Positions 1-9,000 of a stretch of DNA of 64,000 bases are shown piece after piece. Both the position numbers and the translations under genes were made by a program. The stretch is from [Pasteurella] mairii (GTDB lineage Bacteria; Pseudomonadota; Gammaproteobacteria; Enterobacterales; Pasteurellaceae), in NCBI GenBank assembly GCA_900454475.1, contig UGSS01000002.1:2437605-2501604 (forward strand), given 5' to 3'. Positions within the stretch are counted from its first letter, which is position 1, and each line of letters starts with the position of its first letter. Below the pieces are notes generated by a model, which saw only the letters and a list, made by a program, of their open reading frames with translations, was not told where the DNA came from and searched no databases.

Positions 1-334
1 GTAATAGTAGACGAAATACGTTCGGGCTGTTGGTGATAAATTCAAAAAAAGTTTCTACAGAAATAGCAATCACGCTGCCGCCATTGGCAATACGTTTACG
101 CGCTTGACGCATTAATTGACGCAGCATTAGTCCAGCTTCGTCTACCATTTCTAAACCTAATTCGTCCATATCGCGGAAGTGGCGGTAAAATGAGGTTGGT
201 GCAATACCGGCTTCGCGGGCGACTTCGCGTAGGCTTAAATTGGAGAAACTTTTTTCCGCACTAAGTTGGTTAAACGCGGCATTTACCAAGGCGCGTCGGG
301 TTTTTTCTTTTTGAATTGCACGAATGCCTGCCAT
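1..334 (-). CDS. fabR: FabR, TetR-family repressor of unsaturated fatty acid synthesis (3' end cut by window)
   Basis: The reverse strand from an ATG at 334 reads without stops to the window edge and starts [20 protein letters not shown]. An N-terminal TetR helix-turn-helix follows ([21 protein letters not shown], about residues 33-54), a very good match to FabR/YijC. In enterobacteria FabR represses fabA and fabB according to the unsaturated/saturated acyl balance. The start has a strong AGGAGAGG ribosome site and lies 9 bp after the oxyR stop, so the two are probably co-transcribed. In E. coli the two genes are also near neighbours. About half the protein is visible; the ligand-binding C-terminus is outside the window. 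Confidence 0.88.
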   Translation of the reverse strand, partial: MAGIRAIQKEKTRRALVNAAFNQLSAEKSFSNLSLREVAREAGIAPTSFYRHFRDMDELGLEMVDEAGLMLRQLMRQARKRIANGGSVIAISVETFFEFITNSPNVFRLLL

Positions 335-343
335 AACCTCTCC

Positions 344-1243
344 TTATTTGATTAAAATGGGTTGTATGACTTGGCTGATAGCATTTGCTATGCGCTCATA
401 GCGGTTGCGCAGCGGTGATCCGGGGCGGTAAATCAGCGCGATGGTACGAGATGGTTCTGGCGATAAACAAGGAATATAGCGCACACCGGTACGATTGCCT
501 TCGCTTAACACAGCCAGTTCCGGCATTAAGGTCATGCCCGCATTGGCGGAGACCATATTGCGCAGCGTTTCTAAACTGGTGGCTTGAAAATGCGGATTTT
601 CTTTGGCACCGGCAGTAAAGCAGTAACCGAGGGCTTGATTGCGTAAACAATGTCCGTCATCTAACATTAACATCTCACAATTTTTGAGTTCTTCCATTTT
701 AATGGACGTTTCATTTGCCCACGGGTGATCCTCTGAAATAGCGAGTAGCATTTTTTCATCAAAAATAGGAACTTCAATAAATGCTTCGGTTTCGGCGACA
801 GAAGCTAATATTGCGCAATCCAATCGCCCAGTTTCCAATTGTTCCAGCAATTGATGGGTTTGCGCTTCATATAAAAAGAGTTCAAGATCGGGAAAGGATT
901 GTTTTAATACCGGTACAATGTAAGGCAATAAGTAAGGTCCGACAGTTGGGATAACGCCAATATGTAATGGACCCGTCATTTCTTTACCCTGATTACTTGC
1001 CATTTCTTTTAATAGTTTTATTTCGCGCAAAACGGTTTTGGCTTGATTGACGAGCAATAAACCGGATTGGGTAAATAAAACCTTACGACTAGTGCGCTCC
1101 AGCAAAATAATGCCTAATTCATCTTCCAGTTTGCGGATTTGTCCGCTTAATGTAGGTTGGCTTACGTGGCAAGAATCGGCGGCGCGACGGAAATGTTTAT
1201 GTTCTGCGAGTGCGACAAGATATTCTAAGTCACGAATATTCAT
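344..1243 (-). CDS. oxyR: OxyR, LysR-type peroxide-sensing regulator
   Basis: 299 residues, collinear with E. coli OxyR from the first residue (MNIRDLEYLVALAEHKHFRRAA). The winged HTH occupies residues 1-60 (SCHVSQPTLSGQIRKLEDEL). The redox switch cysteines are present as DGHCLRNQALGYC, aligning to Cys199 and Cys208, which form the regulatory disulfide when H2O2 is present. The start at 1243 follows AAAGAGG. It is divergent from the peroxiredoxin-glutaredoxin gene with 126 bp between them, the usual arrangement of a LysR regulator and its target. Regulation of that gene by OxyR is inferred from position; I could not find a clean four-part OxyR box. Confidence 0.96.
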   Translation of the reverse strand: MNIRDLEYLVALAEHKHFRRAADSCHVSQPTLSGQIRKLEDELGIILLERTSRKVLFTQSGLLLVNQAKTVLREIKLLKEMASNQGKEMTGPLHIGVIPTVGPYLLPYIVPVLKQSFPDLELFLYEAQTHQLLEQLETGRLDCAILASVAETEAFIEVPIFDEKMLLAISEDHPWANETSIKMEELKNCEMLMLDDGHCLRNQALGYCFTAGAKENPHFQATSLETLRNMVSANAGMTLMPELAVLSEGNRTGVRYIPCLSPEPSRTIALIYRPGSPLRNRYERIANAISQVIQPILIK

Positions 1244-1292
1244 TTTTACCTCTTTATAGAATATAACAATTAAAAAGATAGGAATTAATTGA

Positions 1293-1322
1293 TTGTAACT
1301 ATATCATAAAATAAACTATAAT
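1293..1322 (+). promoter_or_regulatory. Probable sigma70 promoter of the PGdx gene
   Basis: TTGTAA (1293-1298), 18 bp, then TATAAT (1317-1322), followed by a 47-bp leader to the ATG at 1370. The oxyR-PGdx gap is very A+T rich. OxyR binding is expected here but its box is not clear by eye. Confidence 0.5.
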
Positions 1323-1369
1323 CCATCTCATCAGTAATAATTAACCCCCAAACTATAGGAGAATTTAGG

Positions 1370-2095
1370 ATGACAACAATGGAAGGAAAAAAAGTTCCTC
1401 AAGTGACATTTCACACACGTCAAGGTGATCAATGGGTTGATGTGACCAGTGCCGAATTATTTGATAACAAAACTGTTGTGGTTTTCTCTTTACCGGGCGC
1501 TTTCACCCCAACTTGTTCCTCCACTCATTTACCGCGCTATAATGAATTAGCTTGCGAATTCAAAGCATTGGGTATCGACGATATTATTTGTATTTCCGTG
1601 AACGATACGTTCGTAATGAATGCGTGGAAAGCGGATCAAGAATCTGAAAATATTACGGTTATCCCAGATGGTAACGGTGAATTTACGGAAGGCATGGGGA
1701 TGCTTGTCGGTAAAGAAGATTTAGGTTTTGGTAAACGTTCTTGGCGCTATTCTATGCTAGTGAAAAACGGTGTCGTAGAAAAAATGTTTATCGAGCCAAA
1801 CGAGCCAGGCGATCCGTTCAAAGTCTCTGATGCGGATACCATGATCAAATACTTAAAACCGGATTGGACTGCAAAACCGTCTGTTTCTATTATTACTAAA
1901 CCAGGTTGCCCGTTCTGTGCGAAAGCGAAAGGTTTGTTAAAATTAAAAGGTTATGCCTTTGAAGAAATCGTATTGGGACGTGATGCCAGCACGATTTCTG
2001 TGCGCGCGATCACTGGTAAAACCAGCGTGCCACAAGTTTTTATCGGCGGTCAATATATTGGCGGCAGTGAAGATTTGGAAAAATACCTTGCGTAA
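1370..2095 (+). CDS. Hybrid peroxiredoxin-glutaredoxin (PGdx)
   Basis: 241-residue fusion, the glutathione-dependent peroxidase known from H. influenzae (PGdx). Residues 1-165 are a Prx5-type peroxiredoxin with the peroxidatic cysteine at 49 in [13 protein letters not shown]. Residues 170-241 are a glutaredoxin with the CPFC redox centre at 180-183, plus [10 protein letters not shown] and GG for glutathione binding. It reduces H2O2 and alkyl hydroperoxides in the cytoplasm, with the glutaredoxin half resolving the peroxiredoxin using glutathione. The ATG follows AGGAG. It is a single-gene unit, closed by a terminator at 2121. The neighbouring divergent oxyR fits a peroxide-induced gene. Confidence 0.95.
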   Translation: MTTMEGKKVPQVTFHTRQGDQWVDVTSAELFDNKTVVVFSLPGAFTPTCSSTHLPRYNELACEFKALGIDDIICISVNDTFVMNAWKADQESENITVIPDGNGEFTEGMGMLVGKEDLGFGKRSWRYSMLVKNGVVEKMFIEPNEPGDPFKVSDADTMIKYLKPDWTAKPSVSIITKPGCPFCAKAKGLLKLKGYAFEEIVLGRDASTISVRAITGKTSVPQVFIGGQYIGGSEDLEKYLA

Positions 2096-2120
2096 TGACT
2101 TTTCGCTAGTATTAATATTG

Positions 2121-2143
2121 GGAGCCTTCAAGGCTCCTTTTTT
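2121..2143 (+). terminator. Rho-independent terminator after PGdx
   Basis: GGAGCCTT / AAGGCTCC hairpin with a one-base centre (2121-2137), followed by six T residues. It lies 26 bp after the PGdx stop and also just beyond the convergent slyX stop (2151), so it may serve both. Confidence 0.8.
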
Positions 2144-2150
2144 ATGTGCA

Positions 2151-2372
2151 TTAATAATGTGGCGGTGGCGTTTCTTCTGCTTGCGAAGCGATATTTGACG
2201 GTTGCATATCTTTCAATTTGCTTGCTAAATAACGAATTTGTAGCTGCATTTTTTCGATAATAAGTTGTTGCTCCACCAGTGATTGATTGAGATCATCCAC
2301 ATTTTTTTCTTGAAAAGCGATTTTCATCTCCAATTCAATGATTCGTTGTTCTAAAATTTGTTGAATTTCCAT
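2151..2372 (-). CDS. slyX: SlyX family coiled-coil protein
   Basis: 73 residues beginning [20 protein letters not shown], almost entirely heptad-patterned coiled coil, ending in the characteristic PPPHY tail of SlyX. The molecular function of the family is not known. It is divergent from fkpA with 89 bp between starts, the same slyX-fkpA pairing as in E. coli and H. influenzae, which supports the assignment. The start has AAGGA 7 bp upstream. Confidence 0.9.
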   Translation of the reverse strand: MEIQQILEQRIIELEMKIAFQEKNVDDLNQSLVEQQLIIEKMQLQIRYLASKLKDMQPSNIASQAEETPPPHY

Positions 2373-2461
2373 AAATAATCCTTAAAAAAGGTTGTTAATT
2401 TGTAAAATACAATTTAACCTATTCCAGTCTATTACTCTGTCTATTATAAAGGATAAAAACA

Positions 2462-3202
2462 ATGTTAAAAATTCAAAAATTGTCAATGGTGGCATTAGCG
2501 TTAAGTGCGGTCGTTTCTGGACAAGTTTTTGCAGTGGGAAATGATGACAAACCGTTTGCGGAAGATGCCTCTTATGCGGTTGGTGTGTCTTTTGGCGCGT
2601 ATTTGAAAAGCTCGTTAGATGCACAAAAAGACGTGATTAATTATGACAATGCAAAAGTGTTAGCGGGGGTTTCTGATGCTTTGGGCGGAAAAATTGACTT
2701 TAACGACAAAGCGCAAATGGAAAAATTAGAAGCGTCGTTAACCGCGGTGGATGCAAAAATTAAGGCAGCTGCCGAAGTGAAAATGGCGGAATTAAGTAAG
2801 AAAGCGAAAGCAGAAGGTGAAAAATTCCAAGCAGATTTTGCGAAGAAAGAGGGCGTGAAAAAAACCGCTTCTGGTTTGTTATACCGTATTGAAAAAATGG
2901 GCAGTGGCAAAGCAATTAAATCGACGTATTTAGTTAAAGTGCATTACACGGGCAAATTACCGGACGGTACAGTATTTGACAGTTCTGTAGAACGCGGTCA
3001 ACCGGCAGAATTTAAATTAGATCAAGTGGTTCCAGGTTGGACCGAAGGTCTACAATTGATCAAAAAAGGGGGCAAAATTGAATTAGTATTGCCTCCGCAA
3101 TTGGCTTACGGTGAACAAGGTACCGGCCCTATTCCGCCAAACGCTACCCTACATTTCGACGTTGAAGTATTAGATGTAACGCCTGAAAAAACAGCAAAAT
3201 AA
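2462..3202 (+). CDS. fkpA: FkpA-type periplasmic FKBP peptidyl-prolyl isomerase
   Basis: 246 residues. Residues 1-24 form a signal peptide cut after QVFA. Residues 30-125 are the helical N-terminal dimerisation/chaperone domain. Residues 140-240 are the FKBP domain (VHYTGKLPDGTVFDSS, VVPGWTEGLQLI, GEQGTGPIPPNATLHFDVEVL). The enzyme catalyses Xaa-Pro isomerisation and acts as a folding chaperone for periplasmic and outer-membrane proteins. An uptake signal (AAGTGCGGT, 2503-2511) lies inside the signal-peptide codons. It is followed by a USS-pair hairpin and then yheO. Confidence 0.94.
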   Translation: MLKIQKLSMVALALSAVVSGQVFAVGNDDKPFAEDASYAVGVSFGAYLKSSLDAQKDVINYDNAKVLAGVSDALGGKIDFNDKAQMEKLEASLTAVDAKIKAAAEVKMAELSKKAKAEGEKFQADFAKKEGVKKTASGLLYRIEKMGSGKAIKSTYLVKVHYTGKLPDGTVFDSSVERGQPAEFKLDQVVPGWTEGLQLIKKGGKIELVLPPQLAYGEQGTGPIPPNATLHFDVEVLDVTPEKTAK

Positions 3203-3221
3203 GTAAAAATAATCAAAAAAT

Positions 3222-3245
3222 GACCGCACTTTTTAAAGTGCGGTC
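3222..3245 (+). terminator. Inverted uptake-signal pair acting as terminator
   Basis: GACCGCACTTT / AAAGTGCGGTC with a two-base loop. The two head-to-head DNA-uptake signals make a stable hairpin just after fkpA. The T-tract is weak, so termination may be partial. Confidence 0.55.
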
Positions 3246-3273
3246 GTTATTCATGAAGAATTGAGGCGATCAA

Positions 3274-3945
3274 ATGTTAACAGATAAACGACCTTTCACA
3301 GAAGAAGATCGGACGATTTTGAATTCTTATGTGGCAGTGGTTGAAGGTGTCAGTGCCTTGATTGGTAATCATTGTGAAATTGTTTTGCATTCTTTGGAAG
3401 ATTTAGAACGTTCGGCGATTTGTATTGCTAACGGACATAATACCCATCGCCAAGTGGGTTCGCCAATCACCGATTTTGCCTTAAAATCACTCCATAACAT
3501 GAAAACCGAAAGCGTCTCCAAGCCTTATTTTACCCGTGCGAAAGGCAATGGATTGATGAAATCGGTGACTATTGCGATTCGCAACAAATCCCAGCGCATT
3601 ATTGGCTTGTTGTGTATCAATATTAATTTAGACGTCCCAGCATCACAATTTTTGCAAGCCTTTATGCCAACACCGGAACAAGATGAGGCTTCGGCGGTGA
3701 ATTTTGCAAGCTCGGTGGAAGAATTGGTAACGCAAACCATTGAGCAAACCGTAGAAGAAATTACCGCCGATCGCAAAGTGGCAAATAACAATAAAAATAA
3801 ACAAATTGTTATCTCTTTGTTTGAAAAAGGAATTTTTGATATTAAAGATGCCATTAATCTGGTTGCTGACCGATTAAATATCTCTCGTCATACGGTGTAT
3901 TTATATATCCGACAAATCAAGCAAGATCACGAAGAAATCAAATAA
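3274..3945 (+). CDS. YheO-like PAS/HTH transcriptional regulator
   Basis: 223 residues. The N-terminal two thirds is a YheO-type PAS-like domain (IGNHCEIVLHSLEDLERSAICIANGHNTHRQVGSPITDFAL). The C-terminus is a helix-turn-helix (GIFDIKDAINLVADRLNISRHTVYLYIRQIK, about 186-216). The ligand is unknown; the family is predicted to regulate transcription. Start after GAGGCG. Its TAA overlaps the tusD ATG by one base (TAATG), so the two are translationally coupled, as in the conserved yheO-tusDCB order. Confidence 0.85.
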   Translation: MLTDKRPFTEEDRTILNSYVAVVEGVSALIGNHCEIVLHSLEDLERSAICIANGHNTHRQVGSPITDFALKSLHNMKTESVSKPYFTRAKGNGLMKSVTIAIRNKSQRIIGLLCININLDVPASQFLQAFMPTPEQDEASAVNFASSVEELVTQTIEQTVEEITADRKVANNNKNKQIVISLFEKGIFDIKDAINLVADRLNISRHTVYLYIRQIKQDHEEIK

Positions 3946-4325
3946 TGCGTTACGTTTTAGCGGTAAAACAGGCGGTTTATGGCACGCAAGGGGCGTTTTT
4001 AGCCTATCAGCTGGCGCAAACCTTAATCCAGTGTGGGCATGAAATTAGCCAAGTGTTCTTTTTTCAAGGCGGGGTAAGCAATGGCAACGGATTTGTGCAT
4101 CCCGCAAGCGATGAATTTCATTTGCAAAAAGCTTGGCAACAACTTGCGCAACAACATCATATTCCGCTGCATTTATGTATTGCGGCGGCGCAACGTCGCG
4201 GCGTGGTGGATGCGCCATCCGCGGCAGATTTGCAGCAGCATAATTTGGCGCTGGGCTTTTTGTTGGCGGGGCTGGGCGAATTTAGTGCGGCAGTGTTGCA
4301 GGCGGATAGGGTGCTTACCTTATGA
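3945..4325 (+). CDS. tusD: TusD, sulfurtransferase subunit for tRNA 2-thiouridine
   Basis: 126 residues of the DsrE family. The sulfur-carrying cysteine is at position 78 (HIPLHLCIAAAQRRG), matching the catalytic Cys78 of E. coli TusD. With TusB and TusC it forms a hexameric relay that passes persulfide sulfur from TusA to TusE for MnmA-dependent s2U34 formation in tRNAs for Lys, Glu and Gln. ATG overlaps the yheO stop; its own TGA overlaps the tusC ATG by four bases (ATGA). Confidence 0.92.
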   Translation: MRYVLAVKQAVYGTQGAFLAYQLAQTLIQCGHEISQVFFFQGGVSNGNGFVHPASDEFHLQKAWQQLAQQHHIPLHLCIAAAQRRGVVDAPSAADLQQHNLALGFLLAGLGEFSAAVLQADRVLTL

Positions 4326-4684
4326 TAAAAATTGCCTTTGTTTTTCGCCATTCGCCTCATGGTAGTGCATTCTCACGCGAGGGATTGGATGTGCTATTAG
4401 CCGCGACAGCCTTTTGTGCGGAGGAGGAAATCGGCGTGTTTTTTGTGGATGACGGTGTATTAAATTTGGTCGCCGGGCAAAAACCACAATTGATTTTGCA
4501 AAAGGATTTTATTCCGATGTTTAAACTGTTGGATTTGTATGATATTGAACAGCGTTACGCTTGTAGTGCCTCTTGGCAACAATGGGGATTGGCAGCGCGG
4601 GAAACGGTGATTTCCGTTGAAAAAATCGACCGCACTTTATTTATGCAAAAACTGCAACAAGCGGAAAAAATCCTGACCTTTTAA
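4322..4684 (+). CDS. tusC: TusC, sulfur relay subunit
   Basis: 120 residues, DsrF-like (MIKIAFVFRHSPHGSAFSRE..., then EEEIGVFFVDDGVLNLV). It has no conserved sulfur-transfer cysteine near the D-subunit position, as expected for a structural subunit of TusBCD. It overlaps tusD by 4 bp and is 11 bp before tusB. An uptake signal sits near its 3' end (GACCGCACTT, about 4628-4637). Confidence 0.9.
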   Translation: MIKIAFVFRHSPHGSAFSREGLDVLLAATAFCAEEEIGVFFVDDGVLNLVAGQKPQLILQKDFIPMFKLLDLYDIEQRYACSASWQQWGLAARETVISVEKIDRTLFMQKLQQAEKILTF

Positions 4685-4695
4685 CGGATATTCAT

Positions 4696-4974
4696 ATGCT
4701 TTATACGTTTTCACAAGCCGATTATTCCGAAGCAGAATTACAGCGTTATTTAAGCGCTATCACTGCGCAAGATGCGATCGTATTTTGGCAAGATGGCGTA
4801 TTATTACCCTTTAAGCACGCCGAATTATGGTCGCAACTTGATGCCACTTGTTATGCGTTGGAAATAGATTTACAGGCAAGAAACTTGATCTGTCATATGG
4901 AAAAAGTGCGGTCAATTTCTTTGCCAGATTTTGTTGCCTTATCTGAACGTTATTTTCCACAATTGGCCCTTTAA
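4696..4974 (+). CDS. tusB: TusB, sulfur relay subunit
   Basis: 92 residues of the DsrH/TusB family (MLYTFSQADYSEAELQRYLS...DAIVFWQDGVLLPF), usual length for the family. Third subunit of the TusBCD 2-thiouridine relay and last gene of yheO-tusDCB. The ribosome site is weak, so translation probably depends on coupling to tusC. An uptake signal is embedded at 4904-4912. Confidence 0.88.
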   Translation: MLYTFSQADYSEAELQRYLSAITAQDAIVFWQDGVLLPFKHAELWSQLDATCYALEIDLQARNLICHMEKVRSISLPDFVALSERYFPQLAL

Positions 4975-5047
4975 ATTACACAATACAGTCCGATTTCAGT
5001 TCTAAATAGTGACGCTTTAAGTCGTTCATTTCTATCTATAAAAATAC

Positions 5048-5077
5048 CCCGTAACCCAATGATCTCTACGGGTTTTT
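5048..5077 (+). terminator. Terminator downstream of tusB
   Basis: CCCGTA (5048-5053) and TACGGG (5067-5072) enclose a 13-base loop and are followed by TTTTT. It lies 73 bp after the tusB stop. Confidence 0.6.
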
Positions 5078-5255
5078 CATTGACGATAAATAAGCTCATT
5101 ATCCTTTATACCATAGAAGAAAACTTGTCTTTGCCAAATTAAAAATTCAGCAATCCGACAATTCCACCAAGTGATTTGTTTCTTACACCTTTAAATAAGG
5201 CGTAATCCCCCAGTGAGCTTGTGTAAATTTGTGTAAATATGATTGCAAAATGAGC

Positions 5256-5269
5256 GGGGGGGGGGGGGG
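5256..5269 (+). repeat. Poly-G tract, 14 G, upstream of an ESPR start
   Basis: Fourteen consecutive G residues in an otherwise A+T-rich gap (4975-5345 holds no other gene). It lies 76 bp before the ATG of an autotransporter-type signal region. A TTGCAA at 5243-5248 and TAAACT at 5270-5275 flank the tract with 21 bp between them, so a change in G number would change a possible promoter spacer. The tract is seen; the promoter role is inference. Confidence 0.8.
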
Positions 5270-5345
5270 TAAACTGCCTATCCAAATTTCTAGCTTTAAA
5301 AAAGTGGGAAATTAAAAAAGTAATAACATAAATAAGGAACAAAAT

Positions 5346-5495
5346 ATGAAGAACGTATTTAAAGTAATCTGGGACAGTTCAGCGCAGTGTTGGGTTGCGG
5401 TGTCTGAATTGGCAAGAAGTTTGAAACTCTTGCCGAACTTAAACAAACCATTCATGAGTACATTCATTACTACAACAATAAGCGTATTCAAGTGA
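5346..5495 (+). pseudogene. Orphan autotransporter signal region (ESPR), 5' remnant
   Basis: The ATG after AAGGAAC starts MKNVFKVIWDSSAQCWVAVS then ELARS, a textbook extended signal-peptide region of large autotransporter and two-partner-secretion proteins. After about 25 residues the frame runs into unrelated sequence and stops at 5493. The join at about 5411-5421 coincides with the beginning of an IS3-type transposase tail in another frame. This is the 5' stub of a second adhesin gene whose body has been lost or moved by the insertion sequence. Confidence 0.75.
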
Positions 5496-5545
5496 AACTA
5501 AAAGGACTAAGCCCTGTGGAATACAGAACTCAGTTCTTAAATTAG
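5411..5545 (+). pseudogene. IS3-family (IS150-like) transposase OrfB, C-terminal remnant
   Basis: In the frame from 5411 the translation reads GKKFETLAELKQTIHEYIHY then YNNKRIQVKLKGLSPVEYRT, QFLN and stop. This is the end of the DDE integrase core of IS3-family OrfB (the YNNKR...LKGLSPVEYR signature). Only about 45 of roughly 280 residues remain, with no terminal inverted repeats that I can see. It is fused directly to the ESPR stub upstream. Confidence 0.8.
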
Positions 5546-5717
5546 ATGAGTCTAACTTTTTGTGGGCAGATCAAAGTGCGGTGCTTTTTTTACAAGTTTT
5601 TTACTTATTTATCACGAGAGGGGCATTTCTGCTGGAGAATGCGAAATTGCTGATATTTTTAGCTGATTTTGCGCAATGAATGGGATATATTATAACAGTT
5701 CGTTTCTTAAGAAAATG

Positions 5718-5744
5718 TCTCCGGAGAGAACGCCGAGGGGCGTT
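5718..5744 (+). other. Two adjacent perfect palindromes in the adhesin leader
   Basis: TCTCCGGAGA (5718-5727) is followed at once by AACGCC-GAGG-GGCGTT (5729-5744), a 6-bp stem with a tetraloop. They lie in the 347-bp gap 5546-5892, which otherwise holds one uptake signal (about 5574) and no gene. There is no T-tract, so this is not an obvious terminator. It could be a structured leader of the adhesin mRNA or a protein site. Confidence 0.45.
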
Positions 5745-5892
5745 TACTTAATGCAAAACGGATCGCGGCAGAGGGCGTTTAAGGTTTAAATTCGTTGGAC
5801 AGATAACCATTATTTTAAATGGAGATGGTCAGATAGAGTTTGCTTTTCTGCACTTCTACTTAGTTTTATCATTTTTTAAAGAGGATAGTTTT

Positions 5893-6015
5893 ATGAATAA
5901 GGTTTTTAAACTCATTTGGAACCATGCACAACAACGTTTTGATGTCACATCGGAGTTGGCACGTAGTCAGGGGGGGGGGGGAGAAAGGCATCGTCAACGT
6001 CAACATCTGCGGTGA
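5893..6015 (+). CDS. ESPR start of the trimeric adhesin, out of frame at a poly-G tract
   Basis: The ATG at 5893 (after AGAGGATAG) begins MNKVFKLIWNHAQQRFDVTS then ELARSQ, a canonical ESPR. It enters the 12-G tract at 5970-5981 and then reads a short out-of-frame tail to a TGA at 6013. With 13 or 10 G the frame would join the signal peptide and adhesin beginning at 6012. This is the natural 5' end of the adhesin gene, shown here in the OFF phase. Confidence 0.8.
   Translation: MNKVFKLIWNHAQQRFDVTSELARSQGGGGERHRQRQHLR
5970..5981 (+). repeat. Poly-G phase-variation tract inside the adhesin ESPR
   Basis: Twelve consecutive G residues between the ESPR codons and the signal-peptide codons. The ATG at 5893 and the adhesin frame at 6012 are 119 bases apart, that is 2 modulo 3. 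Adding one G or losing two restores one open frame. Slipped-strand changes in such tracts are a known ON/OFF switch in Pasteurellaceae and Neisseria surface genes. Confidence 0.85.
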
Positions 6016-9000
6016 AAAAAGCATTAAAACTAAATCTTATTACCGCAACTAGTATTCTTCTTGCGACTCAATCAGCCTACGCAGGAATGTCAATAAAAAT
6101 AGATAGTCAACAAAATAATAGCGATCAAGCAGAAGGTTCAATTGTTATTGGTAACAAGGCTAAAGCAGAGCCGGTAGGTACTGGTGATAGTAGCGACAGC
6201 AGTAAATCAGGCGCATTAAATGCTGTTGTTATTGGTAATAATGCTGAGGCCAAAGCCACATCTAATATTGCGATTGGTGATGAAACAAAAGCCGATGGTG
6301 AATATACTGTTGTTATTGGGAGAGGTGCAAAAGCAGAGAATAAGAATTCAAATAATTCCATAGTGATAGGTAAAGATGCTAAAACATCAAACCAAGGCAC
6401 TGTTACTCTTGGCTTGGAAGTAGAAACTAAAGGAGAACGCGCTATCGCAATTGGAGGACGTTCAGGCAATTCAGTAGGTGGTGCAACTAATACCAATGCA
6501 AAAACTGAAGCAAAAGGAACGGATTCTATTGCTTTTGGTATGGGAGCATTGACAGAGACTAAGGCTCAACACGCTATTTCATTCGGTCTTTTAGCTAAAA
6601 CTATGGATGTAAATGCAATAGCATTTGGTACAAATTCTTACGCCAACGGAAAACAAGCAAATGCATTAGGTTCGTTTACAACTTCAATAGGTAATAATGC
6701 TCTTGCAGTGGGAACCAGTTCAAAATCCGCTGGTTCGGCTACAAATACTATCGGTTATCAAAGTGTTGCTTTAGGGCAAAATCTTTCTGTATTAGGGAAT
6801 GATAATTTACTCGCAAAATCGAAAGAAGAGGCGGATAAAATTGATAGTGAAATGAAAGGAGAAAAATATCAAGTAATACCTTACGACCTAAACTGGATTA
6901 AAGACTCAAGTATTATTGGTAATAAGAATATTGTTACTACAAATAACACTTTTGTGATTGGTAATAATGTCAATTCCATTCAAACTCCTCAGCAAGTAAT
7001 GGAAAATGGTAAAACCAAAATGGTTTTAGCACTTACAGCTTTAGGGGAAACTGTTGAAAACTCCGTTTACTTGGGAAATGACTCCATAGCGACAGCTGGT
7101 ACAGCAGAAAATACCAAACATAAAAAGAAAGTTGGTAATAAACTTGTTGATAGTGATACAACAACAGCAGGTGATAAAGGAACTGTATCAAAAGCTACTG
7201 TGAAGGGGATTACTTATGGAGAGGGAACAACTATCGCATTTGCTGGTAAAAAAGCAAATGGCGTTGTAACAGTTGGGGCATCTGGAGGTAAAGAGCGTCG
7301 TATTCAAAATGTAGCCGCGGGTGAAATCAGCCAAACCTCTACAGATGCAATAAACGGATCACAACTTTATGCGGTGACTGATGTTATTGGAAATTTAGCA
7401 AAAGCAACAGCTACAAATTTAGGGGGAAATGTAACTGTACAATCTGATGGAAAACTATCTCAACCAGATTATAAAATTTATTGGGGCAATAAAGCAGGTA
7501 ATCAAAATGGTAATGCACTTGATACATTTAATGGTCCGTATCAAAGCGTAGGCGCAGCTATAACAGGATTAAACAAATACATCAACGAAGGATTTGAAAT
7601 CCTAGATAATAACGGAAATAAACAAGGCGTAGTAACACCTGGTAATAAAATTAAATTTGCAAATGGAAAAAATACTACAGCAAAAGTTACACAGGAAGAT
7701 AGTAATGGCACCACAACAATTACATTTGATGTGGAGATTCCAAAACAAAAAAATATTGATACTACAACCTTAACAGTAAAAGGAGCTGATAGCTCACCTG
7801 CTGCAAAAGGCAATGGTGTTGTTGAAGTAACAGAGGGCGATGAAAATAAATTCGTCACAGCACAAAACCTTGTAGAGACGATTAACAAAGCTCACTTTAA
7901 CTTAAGCACAGAACGAGATAATTCAGCTTTTGGTGATGATGAAAGTAGTGGAACCGAACCAGCAAAAGTACAAGCAGGAACTGATGTTAAGTTAAAATCA
8001 GGCAAAAACATCAAGATGAAAGCTGATGGCGCTGGTGGTATTACAGTTGCAACGAAAGATAACGTTGAGTTTACTACAATTACCGTACCAGGAGCAAAAT
8101 CTAGCGGTAGTGGTGATGTTAGTACTCCTAAATCAATCACTATCAATACAACGGGTATTGATATGGGCGATAAACCGATTACCAATTTAAAATCAGCTAT
8201 TTTCGACGGTTTGGGTTATCCTGAGGATAATGTTAATAGATTTACTTTAGATAAAGCCAATTTTAATACTATAAAAAACAACGCCGCCACTGTAGGCGAT
8301 GTATTAAATGCGGGCTGGAATTTAGAAGTAAACAATGAAGCGAAAGACTTTGTTAAACCATTTGATACGGTGAATTTTGTCGGTGAAGGTGTAACCATTA
8401 CTCATGAAAATAAAGACGGTAAAAATGTTGTTAAATTCAACGTGGAAATTCCTGAAATTCCAAAAGTTGAAACGACTAAGTTAAAAGTTGGTGAAAATGG
8501 TAAAGTGACGGACTTATCTGAAGAAGAAGCTAAAAAACTCGCTATAGCAGGCGATATTGCAAAAGCTATTAATGCCTCTGGCTTTATGTTAAAAACATCC
8601 GCTACCTCTGAAGGCTCAAAAGATGAAAGTTCAACCCCCGCCAATGGAGATGGAGAGCTCATCAACCCGGGCGATAGTGTTGAGATGATTGCGGGTAAAA
8701 ATCTGACCGTTAAGCAAGAAAACGGAAAAGTCACTTATTCAACAAAAGAGGAAGTGGATTTTAACAAGATAACCTTATCCACCGGAGAGGCTAACCAAGT
8801 CAATTTGGTAAATGGCGCGCCGGTAGCAATGAATGCCAATGTTAATCCGCAAGACAGTCAACCAACTGCCTCGTTAAATATTACCTCTGCGGACAATAAA
8901 CCAACCCAATTAACCGGCGTCGGTTCGGTGTTGAATACCATGCAAATAGAGACCAACACAGGAACTCAACCTCAAGGTTCAGCACAAAAGGGAACGGATA

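Noticed and set aside
1278..1319. ATAG and CTAT elements between oxyR and PGdx as an OxyR box
   Set aside because: ATAG at 1278 and CTAT at 1299 and 1316 are not at the 11-bp periodicity of the canonical site, so I did not call it.
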